In this document: piece by piece, positions 7,546 through 13,345 of the stretch
Layout: each line of letters starts with the position of its first letter
Numbering within the stretch: position 1 is the stretch's first letter
Assembly (NCBI GenBank): GCA_012516225.1
Contig: JAAYWX010000217.1
Coordinates: 1-13,345 of the forward strand
Source of the DNA: Clostridiales bacterium
GTDB lineage: Bacteria; Bacillota; Clostridia; Oscillospirales; Oscillospiraceae
Length of the DNA: 13,345 bases
Direction: 5' to 3'
Program-made: the position numbers and the translations under genes
The notes under the pieces: model-generated
Told to the model about the DNA's origin: nothing
Databases searched by the model: none
Seen by the model: only the letters and a program-made list of their open reading frames with translations

Positions 7546-8046
7546 TCAATGCGCTTCTATGCTTTTTTTGATTTGTTCAATAGCGTTTTTTTCAAGTCTT
7601 GACACCTGCGCCTGACTTATACCCACTTCGGCGGCTACTTCCATTTGGGTTTTTCCATCGTAAAACCGCAGGGCGAGAATGCGTTTTTCGCGTTCGTCAA
7701 GAGAAGTGAGTGCTTCGGAAAGGGCTATTTGCTCTATCCATGCGTCGTCGGTATTTTTCTCATCGCCGATTTGATCCATTACGCAGATGCTTTCGCCGCC
7801 ATCGGAAAAAACCGGCTCGTATATAGAAATTGGCTCGGATATTGCATCAAGTGCGAAATATACTTCTTGCCTCGGAATATCAAGGATTTTTGCAATTTCG
7901 GATATATCCGGTTCTTTCTGCCGCTCCGCTGTCAGCTTTTCTTTAACCTGAAGCACTCTGTATGCGGTATCACGCATACTCCGGCTGACTCTGATAGAAC
8001 TGTTGTCCCTTAGATAGCGCCTTATTTCTCCCGCTATCATCGGAAT
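7546..8046 (-). CDS. sigG: sigG, 3' two-thirds only (forespore sigma factor, interrupted)
   Basis: SigG directs RNA polymerase to late forespore genes. This frame encodes region 2.4 onward (PMIAGEIRRYLRDNSSIRVS), region 3 (EPDISEIAKILDIPRQEVYF), the SigG-typical GGESICVMDQIGDEKNTDDA, and region 4 with its HTH (KTQMEVAAEVGISQAQVSRL). It begins at the residue matching about Pro97 of the 260-residue B. subtilis SigG. 164-165 residues remain, so nothing is lost on this side. Upstream of the Pro codon (8041-8043) the match stops: only an Ile codon and two unrelated codons precede an in-frame TAG at 8053-8055. The ATG at 8040 has no ribosome binding site. The N-terminal 96 residues (regions up to 2.3) are not in the window. 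The C-terminal part shows no decay, which argues for a recent break or for conditional restoration. Confidence 0.93.
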   Translation of the reverse strand: MPMIAGEIRRYLRDNSSIRVSRSMRDTAYRVLQVKEKLTAERQKEPDISEIAKILDIPRQEVYFALDAISEPISIYEPVFSDGGESICVMDQIGDEKNTDDAWIEQIALSEALTSLDEREKRILALRFYDGKTQMEVAAEVGISQAQVSRLEKNAIEQIKKSIEAH

Positions 8047-8060
8047 GAATGTCTAATGTT
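8037..8060 (-). other. inferred recombination junction (att half-sites) inside sigG
   Basis: SigG homology ends at 8041-8046 and unrelated sequence begins immediately after. The recombinase stop codon is only 60 bp away. Large serine recombinase genes usually lie at the element end next to their attachment site, so this is the expected attL/attR-type junction: sigG-derived on the low-coordinate side, element-derived on the other. The shared core is probably within TTCCGATGAT (minus strand), but its exact extent cannot be fixed without the other junction. Confidence 0.6.
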
Positions 8061-8105
8061 GAAAAAACGCAGCGAGAAAAAAATGAAACCGGACGATTTA
8101 AAGAA

Positions 8106-9515
8106 TCAGTATTTATAGTCTATGCGTACAGATGAGTGCGTAACCGTTATTTTATTTATAACAGAGCATATAAGGTTGCGCCTTTCACATATATCCATAA
8201 AATCCCAAGTATTCCGGATGTTTTTTAATTGTTCTTTTGCGGCTTTTGCGCTTTCGGACAAAACGCCCCTGTCTGCCTCCTGTTCTATTTTTTCGCTTAA
8301 ACTTTTGATTTCCGACGTCAGCTCGTTTATGCTTTCAAGCAGCACACGGTTTCCGGCTTCGGCATAAAGATCGTAAAGGCGCTTCAGCTTCATTTCGAGA
8401 GACGCCTTCTTTCTGCGTAGAGTTTCCTCAATGGATATGCCGGAACTATCGGAGCCGCTGGAATTTATTTCATCAGCAGTCATGTTCATGAGATCCGAAA
8501 CAACAGCCCGTTCTATATCCTCCGCCCAGACTGTTTCGTTGTCGCAGTCCGGATCTTTCACAAGGTAAGGCTTTGATATCTGCTGGGAGTAGCAGACAAG
8601 CTTGTAGCCCGCATTACCCCATTTTTGATAGCGCATTTTTGCCCCGCAGACTCCGCAGTAGACAAGTCCGGTCAGCAGATGCCTTGAGTAAGGGACAAGC
8701 TTTTTTTCGGAACGCTGAGCATGGAGCGCTACGGCTTTTTCGTAGATTTCCCTCGAAACTATGGGTTCATGCAAACCCTTGTATTCGACTCCGTTGTATT
8801 CGATTATTCCTATGTTGGTTTTTCTGAGCATTATCTGCGCCGCCAGCTTTTCATACTTAAGGCCGAGTTTATTTGCTATTGTCTGGAGCGAAAATCCTTT
8901 GAGATAAAGGTCATAAATCTGACGGACGGTTTCGGCATCACTGTTGGGAACAAGTATGCCCTTTTCCGGATCATAGTCATAACCGAACGGAACGCCGCCT
9001 CCGCCCGGCCAGTATCCCGCCTCAACGCGCTTCTGCATTCCGCTGCGGGTGCGCTCATAGATATTTTCACGTTCAAGCTGGGCAAAAACGGATAGTATGC
9101 CGACCACGGCGCGTCCGAATGCGGTTGATGTGTTGAAGCTCTCTTGTATAGAAATAAAGGCGATATTGTTTGGAAGAAAAATATCCTCTATCAGGTGCAG
9201 AGTGTCTTTTTGTGAACGGCTGAGACGGTCGAGCTTATACACGCAGACGTGAGTTATCGCTTTATTTTGGGCGTCCATAATCAGTCTTTGCATGGCAGGG
9301 CGTTCCAACGTCGCTCCGCTGAAACCGTCGTCTATATACAATTCATAGGAAACGTTTCCATCGAGGGTTTTGGTAAAGGCTACAAGTCTTTCTTTCTGAA
9401 CATCTATGGAATACCCTTCTTCAGCCTGCCTATCTGTGGAAACCCTTATATACAGTGCCATGCGTATATTTTCTGTGTTCCCCTGATTGAGCTTGTGCAT
9501 TTTGCTTTTAGCCAT
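8106..9515 (-). CDS. large serine recombinase (site-specific, SpoIVCA/phage-integrase type)
   Basis: A 469-residue enzyme of the type that integrates or excises mobile elements between short att sites. Resolvase catalytic domain about 18-165: ALYIRVSTDRQ with nucleophile Ser26, then IDDGFSGATLERPAMQRLI and the arginines of VYKLDRLSRSQKDT. Recombinase domain about 172-280 (YWPGGGGVPFGYDYDPEKG). Zinc ribbon with Cys287, Cys290, Cys308 and Cys324. Charged coiled coil about 362-415, used for synapsis control, and a short C-terminal domain. All catalytic features are intact. A GAGG site 7 bases upstream supports ATG 9515. It is transcribed toward the interrupted sigG and ends 60 bp from the break, so it is the probable agent of that insertion. 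A terminator hairpin stands directly in front of it. Transposon, ICE and phage recombinases share this fold; the sigG context points to a skin-like element. Confidence 0.95.
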   Translation of the reverse strand: MAKSKMHKLNQGNTENIRMALYIRVSTDRQAEEGYSIDVQKERLVAFTKTLDGNVSYELYIDDGFSGATLERPAMQRLIMDAQNKAITHVCVYKLDRLSRSQKDTLHLIEDIFLPNNIAFISIQESFNTSTAFGRAVVGILSVFAQLERENIYERTRSGMQKRVEAGYWPGGGGVPFGYDYDPEKGILVPNSDAETVRQIYDLYLKGFSLQTIANKLGLKYEKLAAQIMLRKTNIGIIEYNGVEYKGLHEPIVSREIYEKAVALHAQRSEKKLVPYSRHLLTGLVYCGVCGAKMRYQKWGNAGYKLVCYSQQISKPYLVKDPDCDNETVWAEDIERAVVSDLMNMTADEINSSGSDSSGISIEETLRRKKASLEMKLKRLYDLYAEAGNRVLLESINELTSEIKSLSEKIEQEADRGVLSESAKAAKEQLKNIRNTWDFMDICERRNLICSVINKITVTHSSVRIDYKY

Positions 9516-9535
9516 AGCGTGACCTCTTCGGAAAG

Positions 9536-9596
9536 AAAAAATAAAAAGGGAGTGCTAAGCAAAAGCGGCACATTTTGTGCCGCTTTTGCTTAGCAC
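9536..9596 (-). terminator. perfect 21-bp hairpin terminator/attenuator before the recombinase
   Basis: Arms 9552-9572 and 9576-9596 are perfect 21-bp complements with a 3-base loop (centre GCGGCACA-TTT-TGTGCCGC). On the minus strand a CCCTTTTTATTTTTT tract follows. It begins 5 bp after the small gene's stop, and only about 36 bp separate its base from the recombinase ATG, room for a ribosome binding site but not for a full promoter. Confidence 0.85.
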
Positions 9597-9600
9597 AGTA

Positions 9601-9822
9601 TCATCCTGTTATAATGCCGTCGGAAAACGTTCCGTCAGGTGCGGTTCCGCCGGCAGCTATTCTTCCGGCAACATCGCCTACTATGCGTTCAATTGTAGAA
9701 TTGGTAATTCCAAGACTTCGGAGCGTTTCTTCGGGAATGACGTTTCCGTCCTTATCACAGCGGATAAAAACAAGTTCTTGTCCGCCTATGGTTTTTCTCT
9801 TTCCGTGTTTCATGTAGTCCAT
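9601..9822 (-). CDS. small unknown protein upstream of the recombinase
   Basis: A 73-residue ORF with a perfect GGAGGT ribosome binding site 6 bases before ATG 9822, so it is very likely translated. An alternative start is Met4. The product starts basic (MDYMKHGKRKTIGG), continues QELVFIRCDKDGNVIPEETL, then RSLGITNSTIERIVGDVAGR, and ends in a Gly/Thr-rich tail (IAAGGTAPDGTFSDGIITG). There is no membrane segment, Cys pair or recognisable HTH, and I do not recognise the family. It sits between the terminator of the chemotaxis gene and the recombinase terminator, with an 8-bp dyad in its leader. By position it could be an accessory factor of the element, for example a recombination directionality factor, but the sequence itself does not show this. 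Confidence 0.7.
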   Translation of the reverse strand: MDYMKHGKRKTIGGQELVFIRCDKDGNVIPEETLRSLGITNSTIERIVGDVAGRIAAGGTAPDGTFSDGIITG

Positions 9823-9845
9823 GATTTACCTCCGTATATTCGGCA

Positions 9846-9866
9846 AATAAAGGTTTTTCCTTTATT
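9846..9866 (-). promoter_or_regulatory. 8-bp dyad in the leader of the small gene
   Basis: AATAAAGG (9846-9853) and CCTTTATT (9859-9866) are perfect complements around a 5-base A/T spacer, 24 bp upstream of ATG 9822. It could be an operator or a leader hairpin. I see no strong promoter in 9867-9912 (TTGATT with only a weak -10). Confidence 0.4.
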
Positions 9867-9912
9867 CATTATTTCCAGTATGACGAAAATCAAACATGGA
9901 CGGAGTGGAGAT

Positions 9913-9939
9913 AAAAAAAGCCGCCCCATAAGGAGCGGC
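9913..9939 (-). terminator. terminator of the chemotaxis gene
   Basis: Stem GCCGCTCC-TTAT-GGGGCGGC (minus strand, one G-T pair; 9920-9927 with 9932-9939) followed by T7 (9913-9919). It lies 86 bp after the chemotaxis gene's stop and insulates the small gene/recombinase module from it. Confidence 0.85.
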
Positions 9940-10025
9940 CGCATAAAACTATGCTGCAATGTGCCGGGTTATAACAATATCTGTTTTCTATAACGGCAAT
10001 AAGCCCAAATTTAGGAAACGAGAGC

Positions 10026-12077
10026 TTAGTCGTCGGCACTGAAAGCAGTCGCCAGTTTGAACTGCGAAACGAGGTTTTTGAGAACATCCGCCTGGCTGGA
10101 GAGTTCTTCGCTTGCGGCGGCGCTTTCCTCCGAAGTTGCCGAGTTCATCTGAACAACGGAAGAAACCTGTTCTATGCCGATTTTTATTTGTGATATGGCG
10201 GCTGCCTGCTGCTGGGCTTTGGATGCAATTTCTTCTACCAGCACACTGGACTCAGCTGCCTTCTGTGCGACAATTGAGAATCCTTCGCTTGTCTTATTGA
10301 CGATAGCCGTACCTTTTTCAACAGCCTGTATGGAGCTTTCGATGAGCGCAGTGGTGTTCTTGGCAGCTTCGGCAGATTTCTGCGACAAGTTGCGCACTTC
10401 ATCCGCAACAACGGCAAAACCCTTTCCGGCTGCGCCAGCCCTTGCCGCTTCAACCGCGGCGTTCAGCGCGAGAATATTGGTCTGGAAAGCGATATCGTCG
10501 ATGGCCTTGATGACCTTGCTGATGTTCTTAGAAGTAACGGAAATTTCTTCCATAGCCTGACGGGCAAGTTCCATTTCCCTTACGCTGCTTTCCATTATTT
10601 CTCTTCCCTCGTGAGTGAGGTGGCTTGCTCTTGACGCATCGTTAGCGTTGTCCATTACATGCTGGGTGATTTCGGTAATAGACGCGGAAAGCTCCTCGAT
10701 GCTGCTTGCCTGTTCTGTTGCACCTTGCGCAAGTGTCTGTGCACCTGAACTGACCTGTGATGCTCCGGCGGAAACCTGCTCCGAAACCGAAAGGATATTT
10801 CCGAAAGACTCGGTAAGTCCTTTTTTAAGGCGTCTGAGCGCTGTGAGAATGTGCCGGTAGTCGCCCACATATCTTTCTGGACACCTTGAGAAAATATCAA
10901 GATTTCCGCTTGAAATTTGGGTAAGCAGATAATCTATGTCAGTAATGACAAGGCTTGTGTTTTTGATAGTGGTATCAAGCGCACTTTTGAGAATATGAAA
11001 TTCAGAGGATACTGCGTCAAACTCGGGCATAGGAGAAGTTACGTCACCTTCTGACAGCTTGGAAAGCCTGCCGACGAAAACAGAGATGGGATTTACAACC
11101 CTGTTTGCTATATAAATAGATCCGAAAATACCCACAGCAATGAAAAGGACCATCAGCGCGATTGAAATATAAACCGTGGTCTTAGCTCCGCCGGTAAAGT
11201 CGCTGACAGGGGCGAGTATGCACATAGTCCATCCGTTGCTTCCGTCTATGGGGGCGTAAGCAAGGAATTTTTTAACGCCCTTATAGGTATATTGGCCAAA
11301 TCCTGCAGACCCGGCCCTTGCCTTCGTGTGAAGGGCGGCAAGAGATGAAGTGGAGCTGTCAGTTTTTGCGATCTCTTCTATATTTTCCTTGTCCGCAACG
11401 AGCTGGACATCAGGGTCGGCAATGGTGTAGCCGTCCTTGTCGATAATATAGGCGGCACCCTTGTCGCTTATATGAAGCTTTTCGATCGTTTCGTTTATTA
11501 AGCTTTGGGGAACGGTGAAGCAGAGTACGCCGATTACGGATGAACCGGATGTTCCGTCCGAGTGGATAGGTGCCGCAAGAGTCATAACAAGTTTGCCGGA
11601 CTCCTTATCAACGTAAGGAGACGTTAAAAAAGAATTTCCTTTGATGGCAGCAGAGAAATATTCGGTGCTGGAATAATCCGCTCCACTCACTATATCCTTT
11701 CCGGAAGAAGAAAGAATATAAGCGTCAAGATATCCCGATTCGGCAGCTTTCTGAGAGAGGAAGGCAGACTTTTCTTCAAGTGAAACATCAGGACTGAAAA
11801 CAGTTCGGTTTGCCGCAACTTCCGAGGCAAAGGCGTTAAGTTTGCCAAGCTTGTTTGAAATAGCTTCCTGCCCCAAATCCACAGCGGCTGCCATTGAATC
11901 TTCGAGGCAGCTTACCGCACTGTTGTAGCTCATATAGCTGCCTACTATGCCGAGAGCAAGAACGGCGGCAACGATTATGGCAACTACGGGAACCGTTATT
12001 TTAGTGCGGAGACTTTTTTTTCGCTTTTCTTTCTTGTCCTCAATTTTTTCGATTTCCTCAATGATCTTTTTGTCCAT
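10026..12077 (-). CDS. methyl-accepting chemotaxis protein, dCache-HAMP type
   Basis: A 683-residue transmembrane receptor controlling CheA. A Lys/Glu-rich cytoplasmic N-terminus of about 25 residues precedes TM1 (about 28-49). An extracytoplasmic double-Cache sensor spans about 55-295 (module 1 with YFSAAIKGNSFLTSPYVDKE, module 2 with AAYIIDKDGYTIADPD). TM2 is about 302-326, then HAMP (about 327-375). A second HAMP-like repeat (about 380-425; SSGNLD... YVGDYRHI) leads to the signalling helices, with the conserved tip AIDDIAFQTNILALNAAVEA at about 526-545 and GKGFAVVADEVRNLSQKSAE after it. The first Cache module lacks the Arg-x-Trp-Tyr pattern of amino-acid-binding dCache receptors (TEYF instead), so the ligand is not obvious. 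It has its own SigA-type promoter and terminator and no chemotaxis genes beside it. The usual CheB/R pentapeptide tether is absent from the C-terminus. Confidence 0.96.
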   Translation of the reverse strand: MDKKIIEEIEKIEDKKEKRKKSLRTKITVPVVAIIVAAVLALGIVGSYMSYNSAVSCLEDSMAAAVDLGQEAISNKLGKLNAFASEVAANRTVFSPDVSLEEKSAFLSQKAAESGYLDAYILSSSGKDIVSGADYSSTEYFSAAIKGNSFLTSPYVDKESGKLVMTLAAPIHSDGTSGSSVIGVLCFTVPQSLINETIEKLHISDKGAAYIIDKDGYTIADPDVQLVADKENIEEIAKTDSSTSSLAALHTKARAGSAGFGQYTYKGVKKFLAYAPIDGSNGWTMCILAPVSDFTGGAKTTVYISIALMVLFIAVGIFGSIYIANRVVNPISVFVGRLSKLSEGDVTSPMPEFDAVSSEFHILKSALDTTIKNTSLVITDIDYLLTQISSGNLDIFSRCPERYVGDYRHILTALRRLKKGLTESFGNILSVSEQVSAGASQVSSGAQTLAQGATEQASSIEELSASITEITQHVMDNANDASRASHLTHEGREIMESSVREMELARQAMEEISVTSKNISKVIKAIDDIAFQTNILALNAAVEAARAGAAGKGFAVVADEVRNLSQKSAEAAKNTTALIESSIQAVEKGTAIVNKTSEGFSIVAQKAAESSVLVEEIASKAQQQAAAISQIKIGIEQVSSVVQMNSATSEESAAASEELSSQADVLKNLVSQFKLATAFSADD

Positions 12078-12142
12078 ACCTACACACCCCGATTTAAAAA
12101 TTAAAAATTTTTATTTATCTTTTTCCTCTCTCTTTATTTTCT

Positions 12143-12178
12143 GCGGGAAACTGCAGAATTACATCTGTAATTTTCCGC
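12143..12178 (-). other. hairpin in the chemotaxis gene leader
   Basis: A 7-bp perfect dyad (AATTACA-TC-TGTAATT, 12157-12172) lies inside flanking GCGGGAAA / TTTTCCGC segments that can pair with one mismatch. No T-run follows on the minus strand. It sits between the promoter and the ATG; its role is unknown. Confidence 0.3.
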
Positions 12179-12224
12179 GGACTTTATAATAAAACATTGC
12201 CGGGCTGAGTATGAGAAATGCAGA

Positions 12225-12253
12225 ATTCTAAATGCTCATCTTTTCAATTTCAA
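12225..12253 (-). promoter_or_regulatory. SigA-type promoter of the chemotaxis gene
   Basis: Minus strand: TTGAAA (12248-12253), 17-base spacer, TAGAAT (12225-12230), one mismatch from consensus in each box. No SigD (TAAA...GCCGATAA) flagellar-type promoter was seen. The leader would be about 140 nt. Confidence 0.65.
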
Positions 12254-12374
12254 TTAATATATTCTACGAGGAAAAGCCGGTTACAACATAATTAAAAAAT
12301 TAACATGTTCAAAAAGCATAGAAATTTCAGGTAATTTCAACGCGCATCAGCAGTTTAAAGACAAAGCGTATCCA

Positions 12375-12403
12375 TTGAAACAGCATTGAGAATATGGTAT
12401 AAT
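12375..12403 (+). promoter_or_regulatory. SigA promoter facing the asparaginase gene
   Basis: Plus strand: TTGAAA (12375-12380), 17-base spacer, perfect TATAAT (12398-12403). It is divergent from the chemotaxis promoter 120 bp away. Transcription from about 12410 would give an unusually long 5' leader of about 265 nt before the asparaginase ATG. Confidence 0.7.
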
Positions 12404-12675
12404 GCGCAAAATGCTGGATATCATCCTGATTTGTGACGCAATCCGTTTTACAACAAATTACTTAATAGTTATTAAAATCTAATTTATGACTATATAATTA
12501 TCATTTAGACATTTTGGGGCTTATTATATCAGATCAAGAGCAAAATTTAAAGAAGGTATAAAAAAGAAAATTAAAAAAATTTAAAAAACCGGCTTTAACA
12601 GCCGGAGCAGGATACTTTGCCTGCCCTGCGCGGAACAGCCAAACATATAGATAAACAGAAAACGGAGACAGGAAA
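12404..12675 (+). other. long AT-rich 5' leader of the asparaginase gene
   Basis: No ORF is seen. It contains a second possible -10 (TATAAT near 12493) without a good -35, a poly-A-rich stretch (about 12540-12588), then two adjacent stems close to the gene: CCGGCT/AGCCGG (12589-12594 with 12600-12605) and GCAGG/CCTGC around 12607-12624. I cannot match this to a known riboswitch. Confidence 0.35.
12583..12605 (-). terminator. terminator-shaped stem pointing left, between divergent genes
   Basis: On the minus strand CCGGCT-GTTAA-AGCCGG is followed by TTTTTTAAATTTTTTT, a textbook terminator. No minus-strand gene lies to its right within the window; the asparaginase is on the plus strand. It may stop antisense or upstream transcription, or be an element of the asparaginase leader. 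Confidence 0.5.
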
Positions 12676-13345
12676 ATGAAAAAAGTTTTGATTCTTGCCA
12701 CAGGAGGGACAATCTCCTCGCATGCCGGAGCAGACGGGATGGTTCCGCAGACCGCACCTGCGGAGCTTATGGGGGCGCTTGAAAAATTCGGCAGATATTA
12801 CGATATAACATACAGAGCGATTCTAAACCTTGACAGTTCAAACATACAGCCGGAAGAATGGCAGATCATTGCAAGGAGCGTATATGAGGCGCTGCCTGAT
12901 TATGACGGAATTGTCATTACTCATGGTACGGATACGATGGCATATACGGCGTCAATGCTGACCTTTATGCTTCAGAATCTGGACAAACCAGTTGTGTTCA
13001 CCGGGTCTCAGATACCGATAGAATCCCCGCTTTCCGATGCTCAGAGCAATCTTGCGACAGCGCTTGCAGCAATTGACCATAATGTCGAGGGGGTAACCAT
13101 TGCATTTAACCATAAACTCATTCGGGGATGCAGAGCTGTAAAAGTCCGAACAATGGGCTTTGATGCCTTTGAAAGTGTGAATTTCTTAAATGAGGGAGAG
13201 TTTTTTGCAGATGGAGTCCGCCTTCTTAACGATAGGGTTGCACCTCGAGGAAGACAGTGCGAGCTTAAGTGCAGCTTGTGCAGTGATGTAGTTCTGCTTA
13301 AGCTCATCCCAGTGACAAATCCGGAAATTTTTGAGCGCCTTAAAG
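12676..13345 (+). CDS. ansA: type I L-asparaginase, N-terminal part (runs off right edge)
   Basis: Hydrolyses L-asparagine to aspartate and ammonia; no signal peptide is present, so it is cytoplasmic. 223 codons are visible of about 325 expected. Catalytic motifs are intact: ILATGGTISS with nucleophile Thr12, and ITHGTDTMAYTA with Thr85-Asp86 near residues 81-92. FTGSQIPIESPLSDAQSNL follows, in the loop carrying conserved family residues. The ATG is preceded by GGAGACAGG. It is divergent from the chemotaxis gene, with a strong promoter and a long leader. The split between ansA and ansB naming cannot be settled from this fragment. Confidence 0.93.
   Translation, partial: MKKVLILATGGTISSHAGADGMVPQTAPAELMGALEKFGRYYDITYRAILNLDSSNIQPEEWQIIARSVYEALPDYDGIVITHGTDTMAYTASMLTFMLQNLDKPVVFTGSQIPIESPLSDAQSNLATALAAIDHNVEGVTIAFNHKLIRGCRAVKVRTMGFDAFESVNFLNEGEFFADGVRLLNDRVAPRGRQCELKCSLCSDVVLLKLIPVTNPEIFERLK

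Noticed and set aside
7546..8046. Possibility that the sigma fragment is a complete short sigma factor starting at ATG 8040
   Set aside because: There is no ribosome binding site, the frame lacks regions 2.1-2.3 needed for core binding, and the homology continues one codon upstream of that ATG (Pro).
9867..9912. CATACTG in front of the small gene resembling a SigG/SigE -10 box
   Set aside because: No matching -35 element at the required distance.
1..13345. CRISPR arrays, tRNA or rRNA genes
   Set aside because: No regularly spaced repeats and no cloverleaf or ribosomal RNA segments were recognised by reading the sequence.

Overview
The window reads as chromosomal DNA of a spore-forming Firmicute, most likely a gut-type member of class Clostridia. 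Evidence: a SigG (forespore sigma factor) C-terminal half followed by a YlmC/YmxH-family PRC-barrel sporulation protein, a single-chain 1142-residue pyruvate carboxylase, the rpsB-tsf pair, strong AGGAGG-type ribosome binding sites and SigA-type promoters. The species cannot be named from this sequence. Almost every gene is on the minus strand.

Layout. (1) 1-1000 is accessory DNA. The left edge carries the first 133 codons of a phospholipase-D-like/helicase protein of the kind found in restriction-like defence clusters. Before it lie a remnant helix-turn-helix (excisionase-type) ORF and a promoter. A plus-strand 3' gene remnant with its own terminator runs the other way. (2) 1077-3178 is the rpsB-tsf translation operon, with promoter, a possibly structured leader, an intergenic hairpin and a terminator. 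(3) 3388-6989 is pyruvate carboxylase with its own promoter, leader dyad and terminator-like hairpin. (4) 7166-8046 holds ylmC and the 3' two-thirds of sigG. (5) 8047-9866 holds a large serine recombinase whose gene ends 60 bp from the sigG break, plus a small unknown gene in front of it. A perfect 21-bp hairpin terminator separates the two. (6) 10026-12077 is a methyl-accepting chemotaxis protein. It is divergent from a type I L-asparaginase gene that runs off the right edge; the roughly 600 bp between them hold two strong opposed promoters and several hairpins.

The main finding is in (4)-(5). The sigG reading frame is cut exactly in front of the conserved PMIxGEIRR motif of sigma region 2.4. 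The 164-165 residues left, plus the roughly 96 residues expected upstream, add up to a normal SigG. The DNA on the other side of the cut begins with a serine recombinase gene. This is the architecture of the skin element of sigK, but in the forespore sigma gene. The 5' part of sigG is not in the window, so either a long element continues to the right (with the chemotaxis and asparaginase genes as contents), or the segment has been inverted or rearranged. Whether sigG is restored by excision during sporulation, or the gene is simply dead, cannot be decided from this window.
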